Positions 63,159 to 64,000 of a stretch of 64,000 nt of DNA are shown piece by piece (the stretch's first letter is position 1; each line of letters opens with the position of its first letter). The translations under genes and the position numbers were made by a program. The DNA is taken from assembly GCA_001464835.1 (NCBI GenBank), contig LNDS01000053.1, positions 62,001 through 126,000 of the forward strand. The letters are read 5' to 3'. The notes under the pieces are model-generated. The model saw nothing but the letters and a program-made list of their open reading frames with translations, was not told the origin of the DNA and made no database searches. The stretch is from Rhizobiales bacterium Ga0077525. Lineage in GTDB: Bacteria; Pseudomonadota; Alphaproteobacteria; Rhizobiales; Xanthobacteraceae.

Positions 63159-63250
63159 TAGGTAAAAAACCGCCGTTTCGCGGGCTAAAAGTGACCAAGC
63201 CGATAATTTTCGTCCTTAACGGCCCGGTAAGCTTTCTCGACTATTACTGT

Positions 63251-63348
63251 GGGCGTCCATCTTCATGGACTTTGAGTGGCTCCTGTCCACTCTGTTTGAC
63301 GCCTCCCTGTTATCAACTTCGAGCCGCCGGCGACGGCGGCTCTTTTTT
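63251..63348 (+). ncRNA. Candidate small regulatory RNA with two anti-SD motifs
   Basis: Three hairpins lie in a row in the gap before rcdA. SL1 is GTCCAT-CTTC-ATGGAC (63255-63270). SL2 is GAGTGG-CTCCTGT-CCACTC (63274-63292) with CUCCU in its loop. A single-stranded CCTCCC follows (63302-63307). SL3 is GAGCCGCC-GGCGAC-GGCGGCTC and then six T's (63321-63348), a textbook intrinsic terminator. The layout matches alphaproteobacterial trans-acting sRNAs that block ribosome sites. The 5' end is a guess from a weak TATTAC-like box near 63242. Confidence 0.6.
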
Positions 63349-63556
63349 GTGCCGTTTCGGGGCACCTCTGGCAGCCGCGTACCTCTTAGGCTTCCGCGGC
63401 AACTATGTCGGAAGGTTTGGCGTGCCATAGTCTGGACAATTCGCCGTCCGCCGCGCCATGCTTACTCAATCGTGAACGGGGCGCCGATGAGCCGCTCCGC
63501 AGCGCGCAAGAATAATTTATGGCGTCAGAGTACAGAGTAGGGTGAGGCGTAGCGTT

Positions 63557-64000
63557 ATGTCCGAGAACTCATTGTTCAATAGTCCAGCCGACCCTGTTTC
63601 CTTTGGCGAGCGTCTCGCCAATTCGCAGGTTTTCGCCGATCTGTTTCGCGACGGCATGACGCTGGTCGAGGAGACCGCGACCTATCTCGACGGTCCCGGC
63701 CGCGCCGAATCCAAAACGCTGGAGCGCTCCGCGGCGCTGGCTTACGCCACCGAGAGCATGCGCCTGACGACGCGGCTGATGCAGCTGGCGTCCTGGCTGC
63801 TGCTGCATCGCGCGGTCAAGGAAGGCGAGATGTCGCTGGCGCAGGCCAACAAGGAAAAGACCAAGGTCAAGCTGGCGGCCACCGACAGCCACGACCCCAA
63901 CAACATCGAATTGCTGCCGGCGGTGCTGCGCGAACTGATCGCGCGGTCGCAGGCCTTGCACATGAAGGTGCGCCGCCTTGACAACACCATTCACAACATC
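63557..64000 (+). CDS. rcdA: RcdA-family protein (DUF1465), 3' end outside window
   Basis: The first 148 residues are present. SQVFADLFRDGMTLVEETATYLDG, ALAYATESMRLTTRLMQLASWLL and KEGEMSLAQANKEK match DUF1465 proteins such as Caulobacter RcdA, the adaptor that helps ClpXP degrade the cell-cycle regulator CtrA. Its ATG at 63557 follows GTGAGG. It follows the candidate sRNA by about 210 bases, a gap in which no other gene is evident. Confidence 0.88.
   Translation, partial: MSENSLFNSPADPVSFGERLANSQVFADLFRDGMTLVEETATYLDGPGRAESKTLERSAALAYATESMRLTTRLMQLASWLLLHRAVKEGEMSLAQANKEKTKVKLAATDSHDPNNIELLPAVLRELIARSQALHMKVRRLDNTIHNI

Noticed and set aside
1..64000. CRISPR arrays, tRNA or rRNA genes, prophage or IS elements
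   Set aside because: No regularly spaced repeats, cloverleaf-like sequences, transposase or integrase motifs were seen anywhere in the window.

Overview
The window looks like a chromosomal stretch of a high-GC alphaproteobacterium of the Hyphomicrobiales (Rhizobiales), most like the Bradyrhizobium / Xanthobacteraceae side of that order. The basis is gene content: the cell-cycle proteins TrcR (DUF1013) and RcdA (DUF1465), several small proteins typical of alphaproteobacteria (DUF465, DUF1036, DUF1192, DUF1244, DUF2312), an HWE histidine kinase, a split pntA with an aa3-oxidase subunit IV-like gene in front, and a cysteine-free L36. No rRNA, tRNA, CRISPR array, prophage or insertion sequence was seen. 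Genus assignment is inference.

Layout. 1-6150 (minus strand): a metal-handling run made of a MetE-like protein, a small secretion-signal-less beta protein, a secreted multicopper oxidase, a SAM methyltransferase and two molybdenum-storage-protein-like subunits, the last cut by the window edge. 6300-14900: L36, TPR protein, alpha/beta hydrolase, orphan receiver, Kef-type antiporter, MBL hydrolase, then pyruvate kinase, DUF1036 and glycerate 2-kinase. 15050-18540: a two-subunit molybdenum hydroxylase (iorAB type) and the DUF1244 and DUF2312 genes. 18650-25100 (minus): two envelope enzymes (DUF882/M15-like and a YcbB-type L,D-transpeptidase), a sigma-54 response regulator and TerC. 25700-32350 (plus): PepF, ABC1 kinase, COX IV-like, pntAA-pntAB-pntB. 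32350-38770: formyltransferase-like protein, HWE kinase, hydrolase, S21, Asp/Asn hydroxylase-like protein, GST, purEK. 38900-49700: diguanylate cyclase, two DUF465 proteins, an acyl-CoA ligase / Bug-receptor / enoyl-CoA hydratase cluster, an outer-membrane protein, a second acyl-CoA ligase, a TSUP exporter and prpE. 49670-51330: a low-GC DUF4145 gene and a HigBA toxin-antitoxin pair, the clearest accessory patch. 51460-64000: degenerate MBL protein, trcR, ispH-thrB-rnhA, peroxiredoxin, stand-alone DsbD N-domain, YqgE, a Cys-rich secreted protein, a large GGDEF-EAL receptor, a quinone oxidoreductase, DUF1192, a candidate small RNA and the 5' part of rcdA.

Most of the window is ordinary housekeeping. 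The points most worth following are: the apparent co-transcription of a multicopper oxidase with molybdenum storage genes; a candidate small RNA at 63251-63348 with two exposed anti-Shine-Dalgarno motifs; five intergenic palindromic repeats that all sit in gaps between convergent genes; and the low-GC DUF4145 gene whose start codon overlaps the prpE stop. Functional calls rest on motif and family recognition by eye; no database search was run.
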